DNA of 64,000 nt from Pseudomonas faucium (GTDB lineage: Bacteria; Pseudomonadota; Gammaproteobacteria; Pseudomonadales; Pseudomonadaceae): assembly GCF_021602585.1 (NCBI RefSeq), contig NZ_BQIP01000015.1, positions 1 to 64,000 on the forward strand. The letters run 5' to 3'. The notes beneath the pieces were generated by a model. The model worked only from the letters and a program-made list of their open reading frames with translations, did not search any database and was not told the DNA's origin. The position numbers and the translations under genes are program-made. Shown here one piece after another: positions 16,871-25,624 of this stretch (position 1 is the stretch's first letter; each line of letters begins with the position of its first letter).

Positions 16871-17728
16871 TTACTTACCCGTCCACTCCTTGACCCGGTC
16901 CGGGTGCTTGGCCACCCAGTCCTTGGCCGCCTGCTCAGGCTTGGCGCCATCCTGGATCGCCAGCATCACTTCGCCGATCTCATCCTTGGACTGCCACTGG
17001 AACTTCTTCAGGAACGCGGCAACTTCCGGCGCCTTCGTGTCCAACTCTTTGCTGCCGATGTTGTTGACGGTTTCCGCCGCGCCATAAACCCCTTTAGGGT
17101 CATCCAGGAACTTCAACTTCCACTTGGCGAACATCCAGTGCGGCACCCAGCCGGTCACGGCAATCGACTGCTGCTTGGGGTAAGCGCGTCCAAGTTCGGC
17201 GGTCATGCCGGCGCCGGAGCTGGCCTGCAGTTTGTAGCCGGTGAGGTCGTAGTCCTTGATCGCCTGTTCGGTCTTGATCATCACACCCGAGCCTGCGTCG
17301 ATGCCGACGATCTTCTGCTTGAAGCTGTCGTCGGTCTTGAGGTCGGCGATGCTGGTGGCCTTGACGTACTCGGGGACGATCAGGCCGATCTTGGCGTCCT
17401 TGAAGTTGGGGCCGTAGTCGACCACCTTGTCCTTGTTCTTGGCCCAGTACTCGCCGTGGGTGACCGGCAACCACGCCGACAGCATGGCATCGAGCTTGCC
17501 GGTGGCCACGCCCTGCCACATGATCCCTGCGGCCACCGCCTGCAGCTTCACGTCATAGCCGAGCTTCTGCTTGATCACTTCGGCAGCCACGTTGGTGGTC
17601 GCCACGCTGTCGGCCCAACCATCCACGTAACCGATGCTTACCTCTTTGGCCATTGCCTGCGCAGTGCTCATGGCCAATACCAGGGCAGTACCCACCCCCA
17701 GGAAACGTCGCACTTTCTTCGTAGTCAT
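16871..17728 (-). CDS. Choline/glycine betaine-type ABC transporter substrate-binding protein
   Basis: A 285-aa periplasmic protein with signal peptide MTTKKVRRFLGVGTALVLAM (cleavage near AMA-KEV) and an OpuAC/ProX-type fold. Aromatic residues in VDGWADS, MWQGVAT and AWLPVTHGEYW are positioned as in choline or betaine binding pockets. No permease or ATPase gene is adjacent, so it is an orphan binding protein like those that feed a shared Cbc transporter in Pseudomonas. The ATG at 17728 follows GAGGGG; a TTG one codon upstream is the alternative. The exact ligand is inferred only from the family. Confidence 0.85.
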   Translation of the reverse strand: MTTKKVRRFLGVGTALVLAMSTAQAMAKEVSIGYVDGWADSVATTNVAAEVIKQKLGYDVKLQAVAAGIMWQGVATGKLDAMLSAWLPVTHGEYWAKNKDKVVDYGPNFKDAKIGLIVPEYVKATSIADLKTDDSFKQKIVGIDAGSGVMIKTEQAIKDYDLTGYKLQASSGAGMTAELGRAYPKQQSIAVTGWVPHWMFAKWKLKFLDDPKGVYGAAETVNNIGSKELDTKAPEVAAFLKKFQWQSKDEIGEVMLAIQDGAKPEQAAKDWVAKHPDRVKEWTGK

Positions 17729-17925
17729 CAAACCATCCCCTCGTCAGGTCTTGGAGATTGCATCATGTGCCTGCAACTTCGCTCGACCTGCTCCAGCTGC
17801 GACCTGTACCCCACCCCATTGCGACAGCACTGTGCCATTAGCGGCACCGCACCAGGGGGTTCTGCGCGATCCTTGCATGCCAAAGGTTTGGCGCCGGGCT
17901 ACTATCTACCGTTTTGCGCCTGACG

Positions 17926-19491
17926 ATGGACCGCCCGATGCCAAACCCTGCCCGTCTGCTGTTGCCGCTCTACCTGCTCGCCTGCCTGCTCGCCCTGCTC
18001 GGGCTCGGGGCGCTCTGGTACGGGTTGGGCAAGCCCGTGCAGCTGCCCGACGCCGCCAGCCCCACGCACAAGCTGCAGTGCGCCTCGTACACCCCGTTCG
18101 ACAAGGACCAGTCGCCCTACGACCAACCCTTCCGCCTGCGCCCGGCACGCATGGACGCCGACCTTGCGCTTTTGGCCGAGCGATTCCAGTGCATCCGCAC
18201 CTATTCGATGACCGGCCTTGAGGCAATCCCGGCGCTGGCGCGCAAGCACGGCCTGAAGGTGATGCTCGGCGCCTGGGTGAATGCCAACCCGGTCGATACC
18301 GACAAGGAAGTGCAGCTGCTGATCGACGCGGCCAATGCCAACCCGGACGTGGTCAGCGCGGTGATCGTCGGCAACGAGGCGCTGCTGCGCAAGGAAGTCA
18401 CCGGCGAGCGCCTGGCCGCGCTGATCGGCCAGGTCAAGCGCCAGGTCAAGGTGCCGGTGACCTATGCCGATGTCTGGGAGTTCTGGCTGCAGCACCCGCA
18501 GGTGGCGCCGGCGGTGGACTTCCTGACCATCCACCTGCTGCCCTACTGGGAAGACGACCCGCGCGGCATCGATGACGCCCTGGCGCATGTGGCCGAAGTG
18601 CACCAGGTGTTCGCCAACCGCTTCGCGCCCAAGGACATCTTCATCGGTGAAACCGGATGGCCCAGCGAAGGCCGCCAGCGCGAAACCGCCACCCCCAGCC
18701 GGGCCAACGAAGCGCGTTTCGTGCGCGGCTTCGTCGCCATGGCCGAGGCCAACGGCTGGCACTACAACCTGATCGAAGCCTTCGACCAGCCCTGGAAGCG
18801 CGCCAATGAAGGGGCCGTGGGCGGCTACTGGGGGCTGTTCGATGCCGACCGGCAAGACAAGGGCGTGCTCGAAGGGCCGGTGAGCAACCTGCACTACTGG
18901 CCGCAGTGGTTGCTGGCCAGCGCGGCGCTGATGGCGGCCATGCTGGTGTTCGCCGGGCGCCCCGCCACGGCTGCGGGTGCCCTGCTGCTACCGCTGCTGG
19001 CGGCGTTTGGCGCAGCTTGCCTGGGGTTGTGGGGCGAGCTGATGCGCACCCATGCCCGCTTCGCCGGGGAATGGCTGTGGGCGGTGTCGCTGGCCGGGCT
19101 CAACCTGCTGGTGCTGGCCCACGCGGTGCTGGCCCTGGCGCGCCGTGCCGGCTGGCGCGAGCGGCTGTTCGCCGGCTTGCAAGCGCGTGCCGGGTGGCTG
19201 TTGCTGGCGGCAGGTTTTGCCGCGGCGGTGAGCATGCTGGCGATGGTGTTCGACCCGCGCTATCGCAGCTTCCCCAGCGCGGCGCTGGCCTTGCCGGCCG
19301 TGGTGTACCTGCTGCGGCCGGTGCCGGCGGCGCGCGCCGAGGTGGCATTGCTGGCGCTTATCGTGGGGGCTGGGGTGATGCCGCAGCTTTATCGGGAGGG
19401 CTTGGAGAATCAGCAGGCCTGGGGCTGGGCGCTGGTCAGTGTGCTGATGACTGCCGCCTTGTGGCGCAGCCTGCGATTGCGCAAGGCCTAG
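17926..19491 (+). CDS. Glycoside hydrolase family 17-like membrane protein (putative beta-1,3-glucan transglycosylase)
   Basis: A 521-aa protein. One N-terminal membrane segment (ARLLLPLYLLACLLALLGLG) anchors a GH17 TIM-barrel of about residues 45-315 that carries the acid/base motif VGNEALL and the nucleophile motif FIGETGWPSEG. Five or six C-terminal membrane helices follow. The arrangement resembles the GH17 module of NdvB-type cyclic glucan synthases and the pseudomonad beta-(1-3)-glucosyltransferase-like proteins, suggesting transfer or trimming of periplasmic beta-glucans. The start is uncertain: ATG at 17926 or 17938, neither with a clear ribosome site. Confidence 0.78.
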   Translation: MDRPMPNPARLLLPLYLLACLLALLGLGALWYGLGKPVQLPDAASPTHKLQCASYTPFDKDQSPYDQPFRLRPARMDADLALLAERFQCIRTYSMTGLEAIPALARKHGLKVMLGAWVNANPVDTDKEVQLLIDAANANPDVVSAVIVGNEALLRKEVTGERLAALIGQVKRQVKVPVTYADVWEFWLQHPQVAPAVDFLTIHLLPYWEDDPRGIDDALAHVAEVHQVFANRFAPKDIFIGETGWPSEGRQRETATPSRANEARFVRGFVAMAEANGWHYNLIEAFDQPWKRANEGAVGGYWGLFDADRQDKGVLEGPVSNLHYWPQWLLASAALMAAMLVFAGRPATAAGALLLPLLAAFGAACLGLWGELMRTHARFAGEWLWAVSLAGLNLLVLAHAVLALARRAGWRERLFAGLQARAGWLLLAAGFAAAVSMLAMVFDPRYRSFPSAALALPAVVYLLRPVPAARAEVALLALIVGAGVMPQLYREGLENQQAWGWALVSVLMTAALWRSLRLRKA

Positions 19492-19517
19492 GCACCGCAG
19501 GCGAGGACTGCGTACTC

Positions 19518-19575
19518 GATCGCCGGCAAGCCGGCTCCTACCCCTCTCAATGTGGGAGCCGGCTTGCCGGCGAAT
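19518..19575. repeat. REP element pair (type A)
   Basis: Inverted REP arms between the convergent GH17 gene and the small membrane-protein gene; one arm has CTCCTAC in place of CTCCCAC. Confidence 0.88.
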
Positions 19576-19595
19576 GGGCTGCAAAGCAGCCCCTC

Positions 19596-19964
19596 TCAGC
19601 CACGCCGCGGTTGCCGAACCAGGCGCAACCCCGCCAGCACCACCGCAAATACCGCAATGCTCGCGGTATACAAGACCAATGCCGGCACGCCGAACACCAG
19701 CCCCAGCACCGCCAACCACCAGCCGGCCCGGCCCGCCACCAGCTGCGCCAGCAAGGCCAGGCCCAACCCGGCCCAGGCCAGCACCTGGAAATGAATCCCC
19801 AGCCCCAGCAGCGCGCGCACCTGGCACTGCCAGTACTCCCCAGGCGCGCTACACAGCCCGACCCACTGGCCATCTTCCATCAAGCCATAGCGCACGCCAT
19901 AACTGGCAGCGAGCCAAAGCGCCAGAAACAGCAGCAGCACAGCGGCCGGCAGCGAACGAGACAT
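19596..19964 (-). CDS. Small integral membrane protein of unknown function
   Basis: A 122-aa protein with about four hydrophobic helices (SLPAAVLLLFLALWLAASYG; VRALLGLGIHFQVLAWAGLG; LALLAQLVAGRAGWWLAVLG; VPALVLYTASIAVFAVVLAG) and a basic C-terminus (RLVRQPRRG). I do not recognise the family. The predicted mature loop has two cysteines (LCSAPGEYWQCQ). A GGGAG site precedes the ATG at 19964. It is divergent from the hydrolase-mlaA pair and convergent with the GH17 gene. Confidence 0.65.
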   Translation of the reverse strand: MSRSLPAAVLLLFLALWLAASYGVRYGLMEDGQWVGLCSAPGEYWQCQVRALLGLGIHFQVLAWAGLGLALLAQLVAGRAGWWLAVLGLVFGVPALVLYTASIAVFAVVLAGLRLVRQPRRG

Positions 19965-20153
19965 CCAGTTCTCCCAATGCGGTGAGCAAAAACAAACATG
20001 ATCGCCCAAGCCCTGCACTAAGGCAAAATCATGGCCTTGCAGCTATGTTGCAGATAACCCGCACACCAAAGGCCAGCGCACTTGGCAACTTTGATGGCAC
20101 ACCGGTGGTCCTAGCCTGCGTATTGCACGACCTTGTTCCTTCTGGGGGATTAC

Positions 20154-21452
20154 ATGCTTCGATCTTGGCGCCTTGCCGCCCTTCTTGGCGGCCTGCTCAT
20201 GGCTGCAGCCGCATCGGCGCGTGATATCGACGCCGCAAGCTACGGTTTCCCCTTGACCAACCCGTTCGAGGCGACCATCGCCACCACGCCGCCCGACCAG
20301 CGGCCGACGCTGCCCAGCGACGATGAAATCGACCAGTCCGACTACAGCCTCAACCTGCGCCCGGAGCGCGAATTCACCCTGCCCGACAACTTCTGGTCGG
20401 TGAAGAAGCTCAAGTACCGCCTGGCCCGCCAGGACCACGAGGCGCCGCTGATCTTCCTCATCGCCGGCACCGGCGCGCCCTACTCCAGCAGCATCAACGA
20501 ATACCTCAAGAAGCTGTTCTACCAGGCCGGTTTCCACGTGGTGCAGCTGTCGTCACCGACCAGCTGGGACTTCATGAGCGCCGCCTCGCGCTTCGCCACC
20601 CCCGGCATCAGCCAGGACGACGCCGAAGACATGTACCGGGTGATGCAGGCCGTGCGCGCCCAGCATCCGCGGCTGCCGATCAGCGAGTTCTACCTCACCG
20701 GCTACAGCCTCGGGGCGCTGGACGCGGCGTTCGTCAGCCGCCTGGACGAAACCCGGCGCAGCTTCAACTTCAAGCGCGTGCTGCTGCTCAACCCGCCAGT
20801 CAACCTGTACACCTCGATCAACAACCTCGACAAGCTGGTGCAAACCCAGGTCAAGGGCATCGACCGCAGCACCACCTTCTACGAGCTGATGCTCAACAAG
20901 CTCACCCGCTACTTCCAGGACAAGGGCTACATCGACCTCAACGACGCACTGCTGTACGACTTCCAGCAGTCGCGCCAGCACCTGTCCAACGAGCAGATGG
21001 CGATGCTCATCGGTACCTCGTTCCGCTTCTCGGCGGCCGATATCGCCTTCACCTCCGACCTGATCAACCGCCGTGGCCTGATCATTCCGCCGAAGTTTCC
21101 GATCACCGAAGGCAGCAGCCTGACGCCGTTCTTCAAGCGTGCCCTGCAGTGCGACTTCGACTGCTACCTGACCGAGCAGGTGATCCCGATGTGGCGCGCG
21201 CGCACCGACGGCAACAGCATCCTGCAGCTGGTCAACCAGGTGAGCCTGTACGCGCTGGAGGACTACCTGCGCGACAGTCCGAAGATCGCCGTGATGCACA
21301 ACGCCGACGACGTCATCCTCGGCCCTGGCGATATCGGTTTCCTGCGCAAGGTGTTCGGCGATCGCCTAACCCTCTACCCCCATGGCGGCCATTGCGGCAA
21401 CCTCAACTATCGCGTCAACAGCGACGCCATGCTGGAGTTCTTCCGTGGTTAA
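20154..21452 (+). CDS. Secreted alpha/beta-hydrolase-fold protein upstream of mlaA
   Basis: A 432-aa exported protein with signal peptide MLRSWRLAALLGGLLMAAAA. The central part looks like an alpha/beta hydrolase: an oxyanion-region strand (APLIFLIAGTGAPYSS), a nucleophile elbow GYSLGA (Ser near residue 190), and a late histidine in YPHGGHCGNL. Homologues are sometimes mislabelled serine/threonine kinases; no kinase motifs are present. The gene overlaps mlaA by 8 bases, so it may work with the Mla lipid-trafficking system, for example on phospholipid at the outer membrane. That is inference. The start has GGGGGA upstream. Confidence 0.72.
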   Translation: MLRSWRLAALLGGLLMAAAASARDIDAASYGFPLTNPFEATIATTPPDQRPTLPSDDEIDQSDYSLNLRPEREFTLPDNFWSVKKLKYRLARQDHEAPLIFLIAGTGAPYSSSINEYLKKLFYQAGFHVVQLSSPTSWDFMSAASRFATPGISQDDAEDMYRVMQAVRAQHPRLPISEFYLTGYSLGALDAAFVSRLDETRRSFNFKRVLLLNPPVNLYTSINNLDKLVQTQVKGIDRSTTFYELMLNKLTRYFQDKGYIDLNDALLYDFQQSRQHLSNEQMAMLIGTSFRFSAADIAFTSDLINRRGLIIPPKFPITEGSSLTPFFKRALQCDFDCYLTEQVIPMWRARTDGNSILQLVNQVSLYALEDYLRDSPKIAVMHNADDVILGPGDIGFLRKVFGDRLTLYPHGGHCGNLNYRVNSDAMLEFFRG

Positions 21453-22269
21453 CAAATGCCTCCTCGCCGCTGCCCTGCTGGTTGCCGGCAACGCCCTGGC
21501 CGCCGAAACCGCACCCCGCGCCAGCGTGATCGAAGCCGACCCGCAAGTGACCGCGCAGCCCCTGGCACCGGAGCCCGACGGCTTCATCGACCCACTGCGC
21601 GAACTGAAATTCAACCCAGGGCTGGACCAGCGCGAATTCGAGCGCTCGACCCTGGAAGCGCTGAACGTGTACGACCCGCTGGAGTCGATGAACCGGCGCA
21701 TCTACCACTTCAACTACCGCCTCGACCAATGGGTGCTGCTGCCGCTGGTAAGCGGCTACCAGTACGTGACGCCAAGCTTCGTGCGCACCGGGGTGAGCAA
21801 CTTCTTCAACAACCTGGGCGATGTGCCCAACCTGTTCAACAGCGTGCTGCAGCTCAAGGCCAAGCGCTCGGCGGAAATCACCGCGCGGTTGATGTTCAAC
21901 ACCATCATCGGCGTGGGCGGTTTGTGGGACCCGGCGACCAAGATGGGCCTGCCGCGCCAGAGCGAAGACTTCGGCCAGACCCTGGGCTTCTACGGTGTGC
22001 CGGAAGGGCCGTACATCATGCTGCCGGTGCTGGGGCCTTCGAACCTGCGCGACACCACCGGGGTGGTGGTGGACTATGCCGGGGAACAGGCGATCAACTA
22101 CCTGGGCGTGGCCGAAGCCAGTACCGACCACCCGGAGATCTTCCTGCTGCGGGCGGTGGACAAGCGCTATACCACCAAATTCCGCTATGGCCAGCTCAAC
22201 TCGCCGTTCGAGTACGAGAAGGTGCGGTATGTGTATACCCAGGCGCGCAAGTTGCAGATAGCCGAGTGA
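21445..22269 (+). CDS. mlaA: MlaA (VacJ) family outer-membrane phospholipid retrograde transport protein
   Basis: A 274-aa MlaA homologue. The family core runs from YDPLESMNRRIYHFNYRLDQ through RTGVSNFFNNLGDVPNLFNS to EDFGQTLGFYGVPEGPYIML. In the family it sits as a ring in the inner leaflet of the outer membrane and passes mislocalised phospholipids to MlaC. The start is GTG at 21445, within the previous gene's end, with GGAG upstream. Unlike E. coli MlaA, the signal (CLLAAALLVAGNALA-AET) has no lipobox cysteine at the cleavage site, so this protein may not be lipidated. Confidence 0.9.
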   Translation: MVNKCLLAAALLVAGNALAAETAPRASVIEADPQVTAQPLAPEPDGFIDPLRELKFNPGLDQREFERSTLEALNVYDPLESMNRRIYHFNYRLDQWVLLPLVSGYQYVTPSFVRTGVSNFFNNLGDVPNLFNSVLQLKAKRSAEITARLMFNTIIGVGGLWDPATKMGLPRQSEDFGQTLGFYGVPEGPYIMLPVLGPSNLRDTTGVVVDYAGEQAINYLGVAEASTDHPEIFLLRAVDKRYTTKFRYGQLNSPFEYEKVRYVYTQARKLQIAE

Positions 22270-22282
22270 TGTGCCGGCTTCG

Positions 22283-22436
22283 CCTGTAGGAGCGGCCTTG
22301 TGTCGCGAAAGGGTCGCGAAGCGGCCCCAGTTTCAATGCTGCTGCAAGGATTGCTAGGGTCTTCTGCTGCAAGGATTGCTGGGGCCGCTTCGCGGCCCTT
22401 TCGCGACACAAGGCCGCTCCTACAGCAGGCATCACA
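22283..22436. repeat. Type B REP pair with internal 25-bp-spaced direct repeat
   Basis: Arms contain TAGGAGCGGCCTTGTGTCGC and its complement, about 100 bases apart. The loop holds two copies of GCTGCAAGGATTGCT (22341 and 22366). It sits between the convergent mlaA and patatin genes. Confidence 0.88.
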
Positions 22437-22443
22437 GCGCGGC

Positions 22444-23586
22444 TCAAATCCCCAGAAACTGCTCCAGCTCCCGGCGCTTGGCCAACGCATCGCGCCGCCC
22501 CAGCTCGATCAGCTCGCTGCAGTAGCTGGCCTCGAACAGCAGGTAGCTCAACACCCCCGCCCCACTGGTGCGCGTCGCCCCCGGCCCACGCAGGAACAGG
22601 CGCAACGCCGCCGGCAACTCACGCCGGTGGCGCGCCGCGATCTCGTCCAGCGGCTGGCTGGGCGCCACCACCAGCACCTCGATCGGCGCCAGGCCCAGGC
22701 GCCGGGCATCCAGGTGCGCGGGCAGCAGGTGGCTGAGGTGGTTGAGCCGCTGCAGCAGCTCGATGTCGTCTTCCAGGCTGTCGATGAAGGTGCTGTTGAG
22801 CATATGCCCGCCAATCTGCGCCAGGCTCGGTTGCTGGCCGCTGAACACGCGCTGGGATGGCGAGGGCGGCGCCGGCCGCTGCGGGTTGCCGCTGACCCCG
22901 ACCACCAGCACGCGGCTGGCCCCCAGGTGCAGCGCCGGGCTGATCGGCGCCGACTGGCGCACCGCGCCGTCCCCGTAGTACTCATCGCCCAGGCGCACCG
23001 GCGCGAACAGCAGCGGAATCGCCGCGCTGGCCAGCAGGTGGTCGATGCTCAGCGGCGTGGGCACGCCGATACGTCGGTGGCGCAGCCAGGGGTCGATGGT
23101 GCCGCGGCCCTGGTAGAAGGTCACCGCCTGCCCGGATTCGTAGCCGAACGCGGTCACCGCCACCGCGCGCAGGTGCTCGGCGGCCAGGGCATGGCCGATG
23201 CCATCCAGGTCCAGGCGTGATTCCAGCAGCTGGCGCAGCGGGCTGCTGTCGAGCAAGGCGACCGGTGCGTGGCCGCCCAGGCCCAGCAGGCTGTGGCCGA
23301 CGAAGCGGCCGGCCTGGCGGATCACCCCTGGCCAGTCGCTGCGCAGCACCAGGTGGCTGCGAAAGGCCTGCCAGAACTGGGTGAGCGCCTGCACCGACTC
23401 GCTGAAACGCGTGGCCCCACTCGCCAGGGCCACGGCGTTGATGGCGCCGGCCGAGGTGCCGACGATGACCGGGAACGGGTTGGCCGCGCCAGGAGGCAGC
23501 AGGTCGGCGATGCCGGCCAGTACGCCGACCTGATAGGCGGCTCGGGCGCCGCCGCCGGAGAGGATCAGGCCGGTGGTTGGGGTCAT
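22444..23586 (-). CDS. Patatin-like phospholipase
   Basis: A 380-aa patatin-fold lipid acyl hydrolase. The oxyanion loop GGGARAAYQVG (residues 11-21), nucleophile motif GTSAG (Ser45) and the dyad aspartate in YGDGAVRQ (about residue 205) are all intact. No signal peptide is seen, so it is probably cytoplasmic or membrane-associated and acts on phospholipids or acyl-CoA-type substrates. It is monocistronic between two REP loci. The family call is firm; the substrate is not known. Confidence 0.88.
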   Translation of the reverse strand: MTPTTGLILSGGGARAAYQVGVLAGIADLLPPGAANPFPVIVGTSAGAINAVALASGATRFSESVQALTQFWQAFRSHLVLRSDWPGVIRQAGRFVGHSLLGLGGHAPVALLDSSPLRQLLESRLDLDGIGHALAAEHLRAVAVTAFGYESGQAVTFYQGRGTIDPWLRHRRIGVPTPLSIDHLLASAAIPLLFAPVRLGDEYYGDGAVRQSAPISPALHLGASRVLVVGVSGNPQRPAPPSPSQRVFSGQQPSLAQIGGHMLNSTFIDSLEDDIELLQRLNHLSHLLPAHLDARRLGLAPIEVLVVAPSQPLDEIAARHRRELPAALRLFLRGPGATRTSGAGVLSYLLFEASYCSELIELGRRDALAKRRELEQFLGI

Positions 23587-23617
23587 CGATTCCTTCCTGG
23601 ATTCAAGTGGTCAGCAC

Positions 23618-23704
23618 CGGCCCTATCGCCGGCAAGCCGGCTCCCACAGTTACCCGACACTTTTCAAAACCTGTGGGAGCCGGCTTGCCGGCGATCGGGC
23701 CGGG
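23618..23704. repeat. REP element pair (type A)
   Basis: Inverted REP arms with outer CCGGCCC/GGGCCGG extension, between lpxL and the patatin gene on the same strand. Confidence 0.9.
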
Positions 23705-23719
23705 CCTGCAAACGCGCCC

Positions 23720-24655
23720 TCAGCGCTTTTTCTTGTCATACAGCCGCGGCGCACCCTCGGGCCGCGACTTGAAGCGCCGGTGCGCCCACAGATACTGCTC
23801 GGGGCACGCGCGCAGCACACCTTCGATCCACTGGTTGATGCGCAGGCAATCGGCCTCTTCGCTTTCACCGGGGAAGTCCTCGAGCGGCGGGTGGATCACC
23901 AGACGATAGCCGCTGCCATCCTCCAGGCGCTTCTGGGTGAAGGGAATGACCTGTGCCTTGCCCAGGCGGGCGAACTTGGTGGTGGCGGTCACCGTGGCTG
24001 CCGGGATGCCGAACAGCGGCACGAACAGGCTCTGCTTGGCGCCGTAGTCCTGGTCCGGTGCGTACCAGATGGCGCGGCCGGCGCGCAGCAGCTTGAGCAT
24101 GCCGCGCACGTCCTCGCGCTCCACCGCCAGCGAATCGAGGTTGTGCCGCTCGCGGCCGCTGCGCTGGATGAAGTCGAACAGCGGGTTGCCGTGCTCGCGG
24201 TACATGCCGTCGATGGTGTGGGCCTGGCCCAGCAGCGCGGCGCCGATCTCCAGGGTGGTGAAGTGCACCGCCATGAGGATCGCGCCCTGCCCGGCCTGTT
24301 GCGCCGCCTGCAGGTGCTCGATGCCCTCGATGTGCGCCAGGCGTGCCAGCCTGGCCTTGGGCCACCACCAGCTCATGGCCATTTCGAAGAAGGCGATGCC
24401 GGTGGAGGCGAAGTTCGCCTTCAACAACCGGCGCCGTTCGTCGACGGACAGTTCCGGGAAGCACAGCTCCAGGTTGCGCGCAGCGATGCGCCGACGCTCG
24501 CCGGCCACGCGGTACATCAGCGCGCCCAGGGCACTGCCGAGCCACAGCAGGGCCCGGTACGGCAGCTGCACCACCAGCCACAGCAGGCCCAGGCCAAGCC
24601 ACAGGCCCCAGAACCGTGGGTGCAGGAAATAGGGACGAAAACGCGGGCGTTCCAT
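23720..24655 (-). CDS. lpxL: Lipid A biosynthesis lauroyl/acyl acyltransferase
   Basis: A 311-aa LpxL/HtrB-type acyltransferase with an N-terminal membrane anchor (FWGLWLGLGLLWLVVQLPYR) and the HX4D/E catalytic motif in AVHFTTLEIGA. The sequence MYREHGNPLFDFIQRSGRER and YAPDQDYGAKQSLFVPLFG matches the family, which adds secondary acyl chains to Kdo2-lipid IVA at the inner membrane. The basic C-terminus ends RRFKSRPEGAPRLYDKKKR. It is divergent from minCDE, with about 120 bases between the two starts. Which acyl position it modifies cannot be told. Confidence 0.88.
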   Translation of the reverse strand: MERPRFRPYFLHPRFWGLWLGLGLLWLVVQLPYRALLWLGSALGALMYRVAGERRRIAARNLELCFPELSVDERRRLLKANFASTGIAFFEMAMSWWWPKARLARLAHIEGIEHLQAAQQAGQGAILMAVHFTTLEIGAALLGQAHTIDGMYREHGNPLFDFIQRSGRERHNLDSLAVEREDVRGMLKLLRAGRAIWYAPDQDYGAKQSLFVPLFGIPAATVTATTKFARLGKAQVIPFTQKRLEDGSGYRLVIHPPLEDFPGESEEADCLRINQWIEGVLRACPEQYLWAHRRFKSRPEGAPRLYDKKKR

Positions 24656-24775
24656 TGAAGCTTCCGGTAGGACAAAGGCCGAGCATTCTACATCGGATCT
24701 GCGCCGGTTGCGGCCAACCGGTCTTATCGTTATAAGTCAGGGCACTTTTTTCGCAACTTGCCGTCTATGCAGACC

Positions 24776-25525
24776 ATGAGCCCAAACCACACACCCGACA
24801 CCGCCTCCGTGTTCCAGCTCAAGGGCAGCATGCTCGCCATCACTGTGCTGGAACTGGGGCGCAACGACCTGCAAGCCCTCGACCGCCAACTGGCGGCGAA
24901 AGTGGCCCAGGCGCCGAACTTCTTCAGCAACACGCCGCTGGTGCTGGCCCTGGACAAGTTGCCGGCCGACGAAGGCGCCATCGACCTGCCCGGGCTGATG
25001 CGCATCTGCCGCCACCACGGCCTGCGCACCCTGGCCATCCGCGCCAACCGCATCGAGGACATCGCCGCGGCGATCGCCATCGACCTGCCCGTGCTGCCGC
25101 CCTCCGGCGCCCGCGAGCGGCCGCTGGAGCCGGAACCTGAAGTGAAGAAACCCGAACCTGCACCGGCCCCGGCGCCGGTAGTGGAGCCGGAAATCCGCCC
25201 GACCCGGATCATTACCGCGCCGGTGCGCGGTGGCCAGCAGATCTACGCCCAGGGTGGCGACCTGGTGGTCACAGCCTCGGTCAGCCCCGGTGCGGAACTT
25301 CTCGCCGATGGCAACATCCATGTGTACGGCCCCATGCGCGGCCGCGCCCTGGCCGGCATCAAGGGCAATACCAAGGCCCGTATCTTCTGCCAGCAAATGA
25401 CGGCCGAAATGGTCTCCATCGCTGGGCAGTACAAGGTCTGCGAGGACCTGCGCCGCGACCCGCTGTGGGGTGCCGGCGTGCAAGTCAGCCTGTCCGGTGA
25501 TGTGTTGAACATCACCCGTCTTTAA
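24776..25525 (+). CDS. minC: Septum site-determining protein MinC
   Basis: A 249-aa MinC. The N-terminal FtsZ-inhibiting domain ([15 protein letters not shown]) is joined by a proline- and glutamate-rich linker (residues about 115-150) to the C-terminal beta-helix domain with [20 protein letters not shown] and [20 protein letters not shown], which binds MinD and dimerises. It blocks Z-ring formation at the poles. The ATG at 24776 was chosen because the conserved pseudomonad N-terminus is MSPNHTPD; two upstream in-frame starts (24758, 24767) are possible. It leads the minCDE operon. Confidence 0.94.
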   Translation: MSPNHTPDTASVFQLKGSMLAITVLELGRNDLQALDRQLAAKVAQAPNFFSNTPLVLALDKLPADEGAIDLPGLMRICRHHGLRTLAIRANRIEDIAAAIAIDLPVLPPSGARERPLEPEPEVKKPEPAPAPAPVVEPEIRPTRIITAPVRGGQQIYAQGGDLVVTASVSPGAELLADGNIHVYGPMRGRALAGIKGNTKARIFCQQMTAEMVSIAGQYKVCEDLRRDPLWGAGVQVSLSGDVLNITRL

Positions 25526-25624
25526 CGGATACTTGCCGTCATTTTTAGAGCAACTTTTTTATCTGTTGCCGTTTTTTGCATTTTGCTGGGACACGTGTCC
25601 CGACTTATTTAGGGGTGAAACACC

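Noticed and set aside
20154-21452. Serine/threonine protein kinase
   Set aside because: No kinase motifs are present; the nucleophile elbow GYSLGA, the late histidine and the signal peptide fit an exported hydrolase.
22341-22384. CRISPR-like short repeats
   Set aside because: Only two copies of a 15-19-base repeat inside a REP locus, no array or cas genes anywhere in the window.
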